This document shows positions 9,377 through 21,200 of a DNA stretch of 64,000 bases, one piece after another. This DNA is from Lysinibacillus sphaericus (GTDB taxonomy: Bacteria; Bacillota; Bacilli; Bacillales_A; Planococcaceae). The stretch spans positions 35,242 to 99,241 of the forward strand of contig NZ_SADV01000015.1 in the NCBI RefSeq assembly GCF_006864135.1, in the 5' to 3' direction. A program made the translations under genes and the position numbers. The notes beneath the pieces are model-generated. The model did no database searches and was not told the origin of the DNA. It saw only the letters and a program-made list of their open reading frames with translations. Every line of letters starts with the position of its first letter. The stretch's first letter is position 1.

Positions 9377-10069
9377 TTATAAGTTTTCTTCTATTATTCG
9401 AGCTATCTTTTTCACATTTACATTATTGTTAATAAAAAAATGGTTGCCGTTTAAATCGTATAATTCACAATCTCCATCGCATAAATATTTCCAGCTTTTT
9501 TTTTGATAGAAATCTATATTATCTTCTGTCCCATTTAAAACAGATATATTACACTGAATCTTTTCTTCCCTTTCTTTGTAAACATAATTTTCTACTATCC
9601 TTATATCATTTTTTAGAATAGGTAAAATAAACTCTAGTAATTCTTTCGATTCTAGTACCTCATCAGCAATTCCACCTAATGCTACGATACTATCCATAAA
9701 CTCTTTATCAGGCATTTTATGACTAATAATAATATTACCTTTTACATTGGGCGAAAATCTGCCTGAAAAAAATAAATGCTTTGGCTTTCTATTGCTAGTA
9801 TTAATGATTTTATAATATAGCTCATACGTCAAAAGTGCTCCCATACTATGCCCATAAATTGCAAACTCTTCTTGTTGGATTTTATCTTGTATTTGGCAGT
9901 AAATATCTTCCACCGCTTCATTTATATTTTGATAAAAACCTTCACAGAATCTTTTTCCTCTTCCTTTTAATGCAATAGCATGTATTTCTATACGTTGATT
10001 TATAAATTTATTCCAATTACGGTATATCAGCTCTGAACCACCGGCATATGGCAAACAAAATAACAACAT
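9377..10069 (-). CDS. Type II (editing) thioesterase
   Basis: Alpha/beta hydrolase of about 230 aa that removes misprimed or stalled acyl groups from carrier domains. Seen: N-terminal LLFCLPYAGGSELIYRNW, nucleophile GHSMGALLTYEL (Ser about residue 75), acidic residue in GTEDNI and the C-terminal His in NGNHFFI. These match SrfAD/GrsT-type TEII. The GTG at 10072 directly precedes ATG 10069; ATG is preferred given the spacing to AAGGGGAA. It follows the NRPS by about 57 bp in the same operon. It is unlikely to be the product-releasing enzyme, since a hydrolase domain is fused to the NRPS. Confidence 0.92.
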   Translation of the reverse strand: MLLFCLPYAGGSELIYRNWNKFINQRIEIHAIALKGRGKRFCEGFYQNINEAVEDIYCQIQDKIQQEEFAIYGHSMGALLTYELYYKIINTSNRKPKHLFFSGRFSPNVKGNIIISHKMPDKEFMDSIVALGGIADEVLESKELLEFILPILKNDIRIVENYVYKEREEKIQCNISVLNGTEDNIDFYQKKSWKYLCDGDCELYDLNGNHFFINNNVNVKKIARIIEENL

Positions 10070-10128
10070 CACGAGTTCCCCTTTTATGTTTATCCTATTT
10101 TAGTCTTTTTAATGATCTGTTGATCGAA

Positions 10129-13100
10129 TCACCTTAAAAGTGCTATAAGTTCATTAAATATTTTAAAAGGTTCACTTATAACATTACTTTTATCAGCTGC
10201 ATCTTGGTTTACATGAATGACAAAACTATATCCATTATATTTATAAAGAATATTCTGAAACCCTAGTCCATGCCCCTCATGCCCTAACATATCGTTCACA
10301 TTAAAAATACCTAATCCCATATTCACTTTGTAGTCAGTTGGATAATTCATTGAAATATCTATATAGTCATTGAATATTTCTTTGTTTTTTAGTAATAATC
10401 CATCTACAAATGCATCAAGCCATGTAAGTAGATCCTTAGCATTAGATATCATACCTCCAGATGCCCAACTTGCACTTAAAGCATTATTTGTCACATCTTT
10501 TTTCTCAGGGTTAGTATAGCAATGACTAAAATTATCTAAATTAGGTAACTTATCTATTAACCTCGTTTGTTCAAGCCCCAACTTATTGCAAATTCTATTT
10601 TGTATATTCTCTTCTAAACTTACATGTGTAATTTTTTCGATAATTAATCCTAATAATATATATCCGGTACTAGAGTATATCCAAATGTTATTATTAAATG
10701 TCTGATCATATGGTAAAGATAAACCATAGTATAATAATTCTTCCTTAGTCCATTCTTTATTACTTTCTAAACCTTTAATAAAACTAGGATGTTTTACAAA
10801 GTCATGTATTCCACTAGTGTGATTTAATAAGCTTTTTATTGTTATATTATTAAAATACTCTGCTTTATATTGTTCTACTAATTCTGGTAAAAAACGTATA
10901 ACGGAATCCTCTAAATTTAATAACCCTTCCTCCATCAATTGTAATATTATAGTTGCCACAAATGTCTTAGTAATGCTTCCTATTTTAAAATTAGTAGTAG
11001 ACTTCAGATTTATATTATTCTCAATGTCCGCAAACCCTTTCGAAATAACCGTATTTTGTCCATCAGGAGCTTTTATTCCCAATATCAATCCTGGAGCCTT
11101 GTATTTATTTAAAAACAACGATAAATTGTTTTCTAAACTAGCTATATTTAATTGCTTTTTATTTAAAGAAATAAATCCTAATAAAACTTCTTTATATTTT
11201 TTTGCTAAATTAGCTATAGTATTAGATTTATATGCTTTTGTATTGAACGTTAATAATATTTTTAATTTCCCATTGCTTATGTTCCCGTTAAACTCCAATT
11301 CAAAATGTCTTTCACTATTGATACTAATATTACTTCCATATTCCTCTTCAATTATCTCAAATATACTATTTTTATTTTCTATATCTGTTTCTCCATGATA
11401 ATTAAAACAAATTTGAGGAGTCATGAACCAATCCATATCTTTTTTATTTTCTTCTTCAGTTAAATATTTCAGGATGTGATAGCCTATACCATTTCTAGGG
11501 ATAGCGTTTCTTATTAAGATTGTTCTATCTAAATAATCTATCAAATTATTAGTTTCTGGAGCTTCTAAAATAATAGGGTAGATAGATGTAAACCATCCTA
11601 TCGTACTTTGAATACTTACATCATTAAATAAATCTTCTCGTCCATGCCCTTCAAACATAATTGCATTTTCTCTATTTCCAGTCCAATTCTGTAAAACAAA
11701 CGATAACGAAGACAGCAAAATATTAACAACACTTGTTTTGTATAATTCGGAACATTTTTCCAACAAAGCCCTGGTTTCTTCTAGACTAAGAGATATTTCA
11801 TAAGTATCGCTATCTCTCATAGTATTAGTATCGTGACTAAAATCAAAAGGAATGTTATTTATTTTTTTTTGGATATTTCTCCAATAGGACTTTTCTTTTA
11901 ATAACGCTTCACTATTACTAAAGTGATAAAGTTTTTTAGACCACTCTTTGATTGAATTAGATTTGTTCGTTAATTTAATATCTTTCTTACGTAAAAACTG
12001 ATTATATAAACATTGGATATCATTTATTAAAATACCCCATGATACAGTATCGACTGCCAAATGATGAATTAAGATGTATATATAATCAAAACTGTTTGTT
12101 TTAACTACAACCGTACTCATCAGTGGACCTAATTTTAGATCTACAGTTTTTTGTAATTCCTTTACTTTTTCCAAAATAATTGATTTGTCCTGTTCTAGAT
12201 CATCCAGGTAAATGACTTCATAATTAAAAGGATAATTTGCCCCTACTATCTCCCCAGCTACTTCATTATTAACTGTTGTAAAGCGCATTCTTAATGAATC
12301 ATGAAGCTTTTGTACTTCTTTTAATACGTCCCTTAACACATCCACATTAAGTCTTTCATTACATTTTAAAAAAGTTGCTTGATGAAAATACTCTGGATCA
12401 ATTTTATGTGATTCAAAAAACCATTTTTGAATAGGAGTTAATTTAAACTCACCTACAGTAGGTTCTATTAATAATGAACTACTTTCAAGTGAATTAATAA
12501 CTTCTACGATTTTTTTAATAGTTCTGTATTTAAAAATATCACTTAGCTTTATTGTTAAATTCTTTTCATTTAACTTATATATAAATTTAATTGCTTTAAT
12601 GGAATCTCCACCCAAGTGGAAAAAATCATCGTTTATCCCCACTTTTTTATGAACAAAAATTTCTCCCCAAATTTCCACAAGTAAACTTTCGTATTCATTT
12701 GAGGGCTTTTCATAATTATTCTCTTTTAAATATCTATCGCCATTTAGTTCCTTTAAAATTCTTCTATCAGGTTTATCACTTTGATTTTTAGGTATAGAAT
12801 CTAATTGCATAAAATAAGTTGGAACCATGTATTCGGGTAACTCATTCAATAAAAAAGTTCTTATTTCTGAAGGCGTCATTTTTTTATCAGCTACTACATA
12901 ACATGCTAGATTGTTTTCATAATGTTGATCCTTTATTGTTACAACTACCGCTTCATTTATATGTTTATTTAGAAGTAATCTTCTCTCGATTTCTTCTAAT
13001 TCTATTCTATATCCCCTTATTTTTACCTGATAATCCTCTCTGCCTACATACTCAATATTTCCGTCTGGTAACCAACGAGCTATGTCACCTGTTCTATAAA

Positions 13101-16100
13101 TTTTTTCGCTTTCAATATAAGGATTTGGAATAAATTTTTGTTCCGTTAATTCTAGATTATTTAAGTATCCTCGCGCTATACCAATTCCACCAATACAAAG
13201 TTCACCATGAACTCCTATAGGCTGTATTTTTTGATTTTTATCTAAAATATAAATATTTGTGTTATATATCGGTTTTCCAATTGGTACTGTTTTATTATCT
13301 TCGTTTATTTTATTAGCTGTCCAAGCGGCTGCACATACAGTAGTTTCAGTTGGTCCATAGGCATTTACATATTGAACTTTACCATTCCATTTTTTAACTA
13401 ATTCACTATTTGATTCGGAACCTGCTGTTATTAATAATCTTAAATAGTTATTTTTTTGAGGACTTAAATTTGAAGCATAGACAGGAGGCAATGTAGCTAC
13501 CGTTATTCTATTGATATTTAAAAACGCTTCAAAGTCGTTTATATCCTTAATTACATATTTAGGAACAATAAAAAGTGTTGCCCCGGTTAACAATGCCATG
13601 CTCATTTCCCAAACCGCTGCATCAAATGTACAATTTGCAAATTGCATGATGTTATCCTTTTCACAAATGTTATACTCATTTTCAAAATAGGATTTTAAAT
13701 TAGCTAAACCTTTATGTTCAACCATTACTCCCTTAGGTCTACCAGTGGATCCGGATGTGTAAATAATATAAGCTAAATCATTTTTCTCATTTACATTTTC
13801 CAAATTTTCAATATCTTTTTTATACACTTTATTATCTTCAATATGGATCGTTTCCTTTTCTTTCAACAAACCTGTATTGATATTCTCCTGGGTTAAGAGA
13901 ATTGCTACTCTACTATCTTCTAGAATATATTGGATTCTCTCTTCAGGATATTCTGGATCAATAGGTAAATATGCACCACCAGCTTTTAATATTGCTAATA
14001 TACCTACTACCATCTCTATAGATTGATTGACGAAGATACCAACTACAGTATCGCGTTTTACGCCCTTGTCCCTCAATATTCTCGCGAGTTGGTTAGACTT
14101 CTCATTAAGTTGACTATATGTCGCCTTATTATTTTCGTATATAACTGCAATTTGATCGGGTGCCTTTTTAACTTGTTCTTCAAACAATTGATGCATTGTT
14201 TTATTCTTGTCAATTATCATAGATTTATTATTAAATTGATTTATTTTATCTTTTTCCTTTTGGGAAAGTATATTAATATCTTTCAATTTTCGATCTATAT
14301 TTTCAATAATTGAATATAAAAGATTACTAAAGCAGTCAATCATCAATTCTATTGTTTCTCTTTTATAAATTTTTGTACAAAATTCAAAACAACAATTCAT
14401 TGCATTTTTTTCTTCTGTTATATTTAAAGTCAAATCAAATTTTGATGTTTTATTTATATAATTGTATTTTTTTATTTTCAATGCATCCATTTCAAAATTA
14501 GCTTCATCTAAATTTTGATAAACAAACATTGTATCGAATAAAGCATTCCTACTTGTATCTCGATTAATTTCTAGCTTTCCTATTAACTCATCAAATTGAT
14601 AATCTTGATAATCAAATGCCTTTAAAACCGTTTCTTTAGTTTCTTTTAAAAATTTTTTAAATGTCTTATTTGACTCAGGATAATTCCTTATTGCAACAGT
14701 ATTTACAAACATACCTAACAGATTTTGTAAATCATTGTGATTCCTACCGGACATTGGTGTCCCTATAATTAAATCTTCTTGATTTGTATATTTTGATAAA
14801 AGAGTTGAATATGCAGCAAGTAAAACCATATACAACGTGCTATCATTTTCCTTTGCAATCTTTTTTAGTTTATTTGTTATAATAGAATCTATTTCAAGTG
14901 TGAGAGAATCCCCTTCAAAGTTAAATTTACTAGGTCTTTTATAATCAGAAGGTAAATTTAATATTGGTAATTCGCCTTTAAATACATCTAGCCAATATTT
15001 TTCTTGTTCTTTTATCTCCTTTGTATGGAAAAATCCCTTTTGCCAAGCAGAATAATCCTTATATTGTATATCATTCACCATTAAATCTTTTTCATTAACA
15101 TAACTGGCTAATTGCTCTAGTAAAATATTTATGGACGTACCATCTGCAATAATATGATGAATATCAAAGATTAGTATATGCCGTTTATTATCTATACGAA
15201 TGACGCCTACTCTTAATAAAGGAGCCTTCTGCAATAAAAACGGTTTTGAAAATTCTCTAATCTTTTTATCAATATCCATTTCATTTGTCACTTGCATTCT
15301 TTCTATTTTAAAATCAATTTCTTCAAAATCATGAATTTTCTGTACTATTACTCCGTCAACTACATCAAAGCTAGTTCTTAGTATCTCATTATTTTTAATT
15401 AATTTTTTTAAACCATCTGTTATTTTCGATACATTCAACTTACCTATTACTTCCATTGCTTCCGTAATATTATAAACATTACTAGCTGTTTCGAGTTCTT
15501 GAATAAGGTATATTCTTTTTTGAGCTGATGATGCCTCATAGTATTCTTTTTCTTGTATCTTTTTAATTTTTCTATACTCTTTTTTACGAACTGAAGATAT
15601 ATAGGAAGCGATATTTTTTATATTTTCTAGGCTAAAAAAATCTTTTATTGGAATGTCTATATTTAGTTCTTTATGAATTCTTCCAACTACCTTTACAGCA
15701 TTTAAAGAATGCCCACCTATGTCAAAAAAACTATCGTTAATACTTATCGTATAATTTATCTTTAAGATGTCTTTCCATATTTGAATTAGTTTTTCCTCAA
15801 TATCATTTTTGGGAAATTCATATATGCCTAATTCGCTTTCATCTTCTAATTTATCGAGCTTTAATTTATCAACCTTACCATTAATTGTAAGTGGTATTTT
15901 CTCTAATTTAATGAAGTTTGCTGGCATCATATAACTTGGCAATGATTCTTTTAATTTCTCTCGTATTAAATCTTTACTATAATTACAGTTAGCTACATAA
16001 TATGCGTATATATATTTATTATCTTCAATCTCTTTTACCAATACGACCGCTTCATTTATATCATTTATTTTTAATAATGCGTTTTCTATCTCGCCAAGTT

Positions 16101-18078
16101 CTATTCTATATCCCCTTATTTTAACTTGATTATCTATTCTCTCAATAAATTCAATATTCCCATCCGGAAGCCACCTTACCAAATCACCAGTTTTATACAT
16201 TTTTCCATCTGTTTCAAATGGATTTTTCACAAATTTCTTTTCAGTTAAATCGTTTCTATTTATATAACCTGATGCTAATCCTTCTCCCGATATACATAGT
16301 TCACCTGGTACTCCTATCGGCTGTAATTTGTTATTATTATCGATAACATATAATTTTGTGTTTGAAATTGGTTTACCAATCGGAACAAATATATCTTCCT
16401 CTCCTATATCATTGATTGGATAATAAGTTGCGAAAATAGTACTTTCCGTTGGGCCATATAAATTTATTATTCTATTAGGACCCAAAAATCCAAATGCTTT
16501 CTTAGCTTGTTTTAAAGATAATTTTTCCCCACCTATTAGTATTTTTTTTACATTTTGCAGGGATTTCAAATTTAAATCTACTAAAGAATGGAATAACGCA
16601 GTTGTAATAAACAATATACTTATTTTTTCTCTTTCTATTAACGATCCTAATTCTTTCAAATCGAGGGTATGATATTTTTCTGGAATTACAATTCTTGCTC
16701 CATTTAATAAAGCACCGAATATTTCGAAAATAGATCCATCAAATACATAACTTGATAACTGTAAGAAGGTATCATTTTTATTGATATTAATATAATTTGT
16801 ATTGCCCCCTAGGCGACTGATAACACAGGATTGATTTATTAATGTTCCTTTTGGCCTACCTGTTGAACCAGATGTATAAATGATATACGCTAGTTCATTC
16901 CCTTCAAATGGAATATTAAGGTTATCAACATTTAATTTTTCTTTCTCTTTTAGATCAAGATTTATTATTTTACACCCTTGGTTAACTATATCCATCGAAT
17001 TTCCCTGTTTTAATAATATTTTACAATTTGAATCTTCTAGCATATATTTAACTCTTTCTTCTGGGTATTCATAATCAATAGGTAAATATGCTGCACCAGC
17101 TTTTAATATTGCTATAATTCCTATAATCATTTCTGGCGATTTCTCAGCAATTAATCCAACTACATCCCCTTTTTCCACGTTATTTTCCTTTAGTTTATTT
17201 GCGAGGTTATTGGATTTTTCATTAAGCTCTTTATATGAAAATTTTTTATTTTTAAAAACAATCGCAATATGATCTGGGTTATTTTCTACTTGCTTTTCAA
17301 AAATTTCACTTAATGATAGATTTTTAGGAAAAGGCATACTTGTATTATTAATGTCTTTCAATATATTTTTTTCCTTGTCACTTATAATATCGATATGATC
17401 TATTCTAATTGTTAAGTTATTTACTACCTTCTGTAATATATTTATTAATATATTTTTAAGAATAAAAATCTGATTCTCTTCGACATAATCAAAGCTATTA
17501 AATATTAAGGAAATTGAATCTCCTTCCACTCTAATATTTAAAGTAAGATCATTATTTGGTAGCTTTAAAACATTTTTTATTTGAAGATCACTATGTAATC
17601 CTTCCATTACACAAAATACATTTATTTTCTCGTAAATAAAGTTTCTTTTATATAATTGTTCTAAAGGATAAAATTCATATAAAAATGAATTAAAAAGAAC
17701 ATTTTTTTCATTTAAAAGAACTTCTTTAAAATTCACTTCTTTCGTTAATAGTTGTTTTGATAAAAGGTACTCATTATTTGGTTGTCTTGTATTATCTTTA
17801 CTATATGGTGGAATTCCAATCGCAAAATGGGAGTTTGAACACATTCTAGATAAAGCCATTTTGAATACTGTTAATATTAATGTATATATCATTATATTTT
17901 TGTCTTTTGTTATTTGTTTAACTTTTTTAGTTATTTCTTTATCAATATCAACTTTTAAGAAATAAGATTCATTGCCCTTTTGATTTTTCTGAAATACTAA
18001 ACGATCAAATTCCGTTGCCACCATTTCATTCCAAAAACTTTTAGATTTATTTATCACATCATACTTTACTTCTTTCAT
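10129..18078 (-). CDS. NRPS: half C-A(Ile/Val-like)-PCP-C-A(Phe)-PCP-E-serine hydrolase (PBP-type TE)
   Basis: Two-module megasynthetase of 2649 aa. Domain order: residues 1-230 match only the C-terminal half of a condensation domain (no HHxxxDG); A1 about 255-750; PCP1 (GGHSLNAV); complete C with HHIIADG; A2; PCP2 with GGDSIKAI, the form seen ahead of epimerases; E domain with HHLAVDTVSW, EGHGRE and FNYHGE; then about 350 aa of class C beta-lactamase/PBP fold with SITK (SxxK), YSSTGY and HEGHG. Pocket residues by eye: A1 DGFFLGLIF (branched aliphatic, Ile-like), A2 DAWTIAAVC (matches Phe codes such as TycA). The terminal fold suggests release at D-Phe by a SurE-like thioesterase. AGAGGAG precedes ATG 18078. 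Confidence 0.93.
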   Translation of the reverse strand: MKEVKYDVINKSKSFWNEMVATEFDRLVFQKNQKGNESYFLKVDIDKEITKKVKQITKDKNIMIYTLILTVFKMALSRMCSNSHFAIGIPPYSKDNTRQPNNEYLLSKQLLTKEVNFKEVLLNEKNVLFNSFLYEFYPLEQLYKRNFIYEKINVFCVMEGLHSDLQIKNVLKLPNNDLTLNIRVEGDSISLIFNSFDYVEENQIFILKNILINILQKVVNNLTIRIDHIDIISDKEKNILKDINNTSMPFPKNLSLSEIFEKQVENNPDHIAIVFKNKKFSYKELNEKSNNLANKLKENNVEKGDVVGLIAEKSPEMIIGIIAILKAGAAYLPIDYEYPEERVKYMLEDSNCKILLKQGNSMDIVNQGCKIINLDLKEKEKLNVDNLNIPFEGNELAYIIYTSGSTGRPKGTLINQSCVISRLGGNTNYININKNDTFLQLSSYVFDGSIFEIFGALLNGARIVIPEKYHTLDLKELGSLIEREKISILFITTALFHSLVDLNLKSLQNVKKILIGGEKLSLKQAKKAFGFLGPNRIINLYGPTESTIFATYYPINDIGEEDIFVPIGKPISNTKLYVIDNNNKLQPIGVPGELCISGEGLASGYINRNDLTEKKFVKNPFETDGKMYKTGDLVRWLPDGNIEFIERIDNQVKIRGYRIELGEIENALLKINDINEAVVLVKEIEDNKYIYAYYVANCNYSKDLIREKLKESLPSYMMPANFIKLEKIPLTINGKVDKLKLDKLEDESELGIYEFPKNDIEEKLIQIWKDILKINYTISINDSFFDIGGHSLNAVKVVGRIHKELNIDIPIKDFFSLENIKNIASYISSVRKKEYRKIKKIQEKEYYEASSAQKRIYLIQELETASNVYNITEAMEVIGKLNVSKITDGLKKLIKNNEILRTSFDVVDGVIVQKIHDFEEIDFKIERMQVTNEMDIDKKIREFSKPFLLQKAPLLRVGVIRIDNKRHILIFDIHHIIADGTSINILLEQLASYVNEKDLMVNDIQYKDYSAWQKGFFHTKEIKEQEKYWLDVFKGELPILNLPSDYKRPSKFNFEGDSLTLEIDSIITNKLKKIAKENDSTLYMVLLAAYSTLLSKYTNQEDLIIGTPMSGRNHNDLQNLLGMFVNTVAIRNYPESNKTFKKFLKETKETVLKAFDYQDYQFDELIGKLEINRDTSRNALFDTMFVYQNLDEANFEMDALKIKKYNYINKTSKFDLTLNITEEKNAMNCCFEFCTKIYKRETIELMIDCFSNLLYSIIENIDRKLKDINILSQKEKDKINQFNNKSMIIDKNKTMHQLFEEQVKKAPDQIAVIYENNKATYSQLNEKSNQLARILRDKGVKRDTVVGIFVNQSIEMVVGILAILKAGGAYLPIDPEYPEERIQYILEDSRVAILLTQENINTGLLKEKETIHIEDNKVYKKDIENLENVNEKNDLAYIIYTSGSTGRPKGVMVEHKGLANLKSYFENEYNICEKDNIMQFANCTFDAAVWEMSMALLTGATLFIVPKYVIKDINDFEAFLNINRITVATLPPVYASNLSPQKNNYLRLLITAGSESNSELVKKWNGKVQYVNAYGPTETTVCAAAWTANKINEDNKTVPIGKPIYNTNIYILDKNQKIQPIGVHGELCIGGIGIARGYLNNLELTEQKFIPNPYIESEKIYRTGDIARWLPDGNIEYVGREDYQVKIRGYRIELEEIERRLLLNKHINEAVVVTIKDQHYENNLACYVVADKKMTPSEIRTFLLNELPEYMVPTYFMQLDSIPKNQSDKPDRRILKELNGDRYLKENNYEKPSNEYESLLVEIWGEIFVHKKVGINDDFFHLGGDSIKAIKFIYKLNEKNLTIKLSDIFKYRTIKKIVEVINSLESSSLLIEPTVGEFKLTPIQKWFFESHKIDPEYFHQATFLKCNERLNVDVLRDVLKEVQKLHDSLRMRFTTVNNEVAGEIVGANYPFNYEVIYLDDLEQDKSIILEKVKELQKTVDLKLGPLMSTVVVKTNSFDYIYILIHHLAVDTVSWGILINDIQCLYNQFLRKKDIKLTNKSNSIKEWSKKLYHFSNSEALLKEKSYWRNIQKKINNIPFDFSHDTNTMRDSDTYEISLSLEETRALLEKCSELYKTSVVNILLSSLSFVLQNWTGNRENAIMFEGHGREDLFNDVSIQSTIGWFTSIYPIILEAPETNNLIDYLDRTILIRNAIPRNGIGYHILKYLTEEENKKDMDWFMTPQICFNYHGETDIENKNSIFEIIEEEYGSNISINSERHFELEFNGNISNGKLKILLTFNTKAYKSNTIANLAKKYKEVLLGFISLNKKQLNIASLENNLSLFLNKYKAPGLILGIKAPDGQNTVISKGFADIENNINLKSTTNFKIGSITKTFVATIILQLMEEGLLNLEDSVIRFLPELVEQYKAEYFNNITIKSLLNHTSGIHDFVKHPSFIKGLESNKEWTKEELLYYGLSLPYDQTFNNNIWIYSSTGYILLGLIIEKITHVSLEENIQNRICNKLGLEQTRLIDKLPNLDNFSHCYTNPEKKDVTNNALSASWASGGMISNAKDLLTWLDAFVDGLLLKNKEIFNDYIDISMNYPTDYKVNMGLGIFNVNDMLGHEGHGLGFQNILYKYNGYSFVIHVNQDAADKSNVISEPFKIFNELIALLR

Positions 18079-18138
18079 TCTAGCTCACTCCTCTTTAAAA
18101 TTGTTCTGAGTTTGTGAAACCTATTAATAGAAATAGTC

Positions 18139-18166
18139 TTTATAGGGGGAAATCTCCCCCTATAAA
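18139..18166. repeat. Perfect 12-bp inverted repeat between the two NRPS genes
   Basis: TTTATAGGGGGA at 18139-18150, loop AATC, then its exact reverse complement at 18155-18166. It lies in the only sizeable gap (137 bp) inside the megasynthase operon. On the minus strand it is not followed by a clean U run, so it looks more like an RNA processing/stability hairpin or weak attenuator than a full terminator. Confidence 0.75.
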
Positions 18167-18215
18167 GGGATAAATTTTCTTTGGAAGTATCTTTTTAATT
18201 GCATTTATTTACTTT

Positions 18216-21200
18216 TTAAAAAGTAAATTCTAAATCTTCTTCGTTAAAATTATTGGATATTAAATTATTGTAAATATTAGATAATTCATTCTCGGTAATT
18301 AGGTCAATAGTTTCAATCTTTATATCCAGATTTTTTGATGTTAAATGTATAATGCTTTTAAAGTATTCTATAAGTTTTTCAATTGTTGTTTCTTTAAATA
18401 ATGACGTTGCATAGCTTAAATCAAACAATAATTCCCCTTCTTTTTCCTGACAAACAATTGTAATGTTGAACTTTTCAGTATTTTCTTTGAAAGGATATGA
18501 TGTTACTTTTAAATTATCTAGTTCTATTCTATCTTCCAGCATATTTTGAAGAACGAACATAACATCAAATAATGGAATTCTGTTTAAATCTCCCACCACA
18601 CCTACCTTTTGAACCAACTCATCAAATTGATATTCTTGATTATCAAAGGCCATTATCGTCTTCTCTTTTACAATGTTTAAATAATCTTTAAAATTTAATT
18701 CATTATCTACGTTTGTTCTAATTGCTAAAGTGTTGACAAACAAACCAATAACATTTTCCAAATCTTCTGATGTTCTTCCAGAGACAGGTGTTCCAACAAC
18801 TATATCTTCCTGTTGGCAATATTTTGATAATAAAATATTTATATTTGCTAATAAAACCATGTACAGTGTGCTGCCAGTCTTGCGTCCTATTGCTTTTAAA
18901 TTATCTGTAATAGATTTATCTATTTTAAATTCGATACTATTTCCTTTAAAGTCTCGTCTATTTGGCACAGGATAGTCCGTAGGGAATTTTGTTTCAGGTA
19001 ATTTCCCTTGATACTCGCCTAACCAATATTTTTCTTGTTTTTTTAGTTCTTCACTTTTTAATCTCTGTAATTGCCAAGCAGAGAAATCCTTATATTGAAC
19101 TTTTAATGATTTCAACTTTTTGTCGGAATACAAATCGCTAAATTCTTTTGTTAATATCGCAACAGAAATGCCGTCAGATATAATATGATGAATATCAAAA
19201 ATAACAATATTTCTATCTTCCTCTATATTTATTACTCCAACTCTAATAAGAGGAGGCATTTTTAAGTTAAATGGCCTAATAAAGTTTGCTATCTTTTCTG
19301 AAATTTCATCTTCGTTTTTTACTGTTAGCATTTCAATTTTAAAAACTAAATCATTTATTGGTTGAATTTTTTGTACTATGTCTTCATCAACAATTTCAAA
19401 ACTTGTTCTTAATGATTCATGCCTTTCTATTAACTGTCTTAATACTCTATTTATTATATTTAGATCGAGTTTGCCTATTACTTCTATTACCTTTGACATA
19501 TTATAAGCCGTTCCATTATTTCTCTCCTGTAGCATATACATTCTTTTCTGTGCAGAGGAAGTTCTATAATATTGTTGTTTAACTGTTAATTTTTCTATTT
19601 CTTCGTATTTATTTTTCCCCACTTTGCTAATATATTTAGTGAGTTCTTTAATATTTTTAGCCTTAAATAATTCTTTTATTGGTATTTTCACATCTAATAA
19701 CTTGTGAATTCTGCCTACCAATATTGTTGCATTTAATGAATGTCCTCCCAAATCAAAAAAGTTGTCATTTATTCCTATTCTTTTTATTCCTAAAATTTCT
19801 GACCAAATTTCCACTAATTTTTTTTCCACCTTATTACGTGGAGCAACATAGTCATTTGAAATTTGATCTTCTTTATTTGGATCAGGTAAGGCTTTTCTAT
19901 TTATTTTTCCATTTGAATTCAGTGGCATTTCTGAAACTTCGATAATAAATGTAGGTATCATGTAATCAGGCAAGGTTGCTGATAAATAATCCTTAATGTC
20001 AGATGTATTTAATTTTCTATAACAGGATACATATGCACAAAGATATTTTTGATTATTTTGATCAGTTTTTCCTACAACTACTGCTTGTTTTATATTTTCA
20101 AGACTCAATAATCTAGTTTCTATTTCTTCAAGTTCTATTCGATATCCTCTAACTTTTACCTGATTATCTATCCTTCCTAAAAATTCTATTTCTCCATTTT
20201 TCAGCCATCTTGTTAAATCACCAGTTTTATAGATTTTCATACCTTTTTCAAACGGACTTTCTACAAACTTCTTCATGGTTAAATTTTCCTTATTTAAGTA
20301 GCCTCTTGCTACACCATCTCCACCTATACATAATTCTCCTGGAACTCCTATAGGCACTATTTGCATATCTTCATCAAGAATATATACTTGAGTGTTATTT
20401 ATTGGTTTTCCAATAGTAAGGTTGTTGTCTTCATTTACACAAAGTTTGCTTGTAGACCAAATAGTTGTCTCTGTAGGTCCATATACATTAAATACTTTTA
20501 AATTATCGTTTCTATTTAATTCTTCAACTAAATTTTTAGGAACTTCTTCTCCACCAATTAGCACTGTTTTTAATTCTTTTATTGATTTTTTAAACTTATC
20601 GCTTTCTAATAGGGATTTTAATCTGGAAGGCGTACATTGCATTACCTCCACTTTATTTGCAACAATTACCTTTGATAACTTATCTCCATCAATTACCTCT
20701 TCCTCATTTGCAATTATTATTTTCATGCCTTGAGCAAGTGGTACTAAAGTTTCTAAACCGAAAATATCAAATGAAATTGTTGTAATACATAATATGTTGT
20801 TATTCTCATTTAGATTGGTTGCAGCTACAATACCTTGTATAAAATTATTTACTTGTTTATGTTCAACCATCACGCCTTTTGGATTTCCTGTTGAACCAGA
20901 AGTATAGATTACATAAGCTAAATCATAATAGTTATTTACTATACTAAGATTATTATCTTCTAAAGAATAACTATCTTTCTTAATATTAATGATACTACCA
21001 TTAAACTTTAAATCATCTTCTAATTCCCTGGCTGTTATTAAAATTTCTACTCCTGAATCTTCAAGCATATACTCTACTCGACTTCTAGGAAGATTTTTAT
21101 CAATTGGTAAGTATGCTCCACCTGACTTTAAAACCCCCATAATACCAATGATCATTTGAATGGATCTGTCTACAAATATCCCCACTATTGAATCAGCTTT

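Noticed and set aside
10129..11230. Beta-lactamase (antibiotic resistance) reading of the NRPS C-terminus
   Set aside because: The fold and SxxK motif fit, but it is fused to an NRPS after an E domain with no export signal, so a release function is far more likely than drug hydrolysis.
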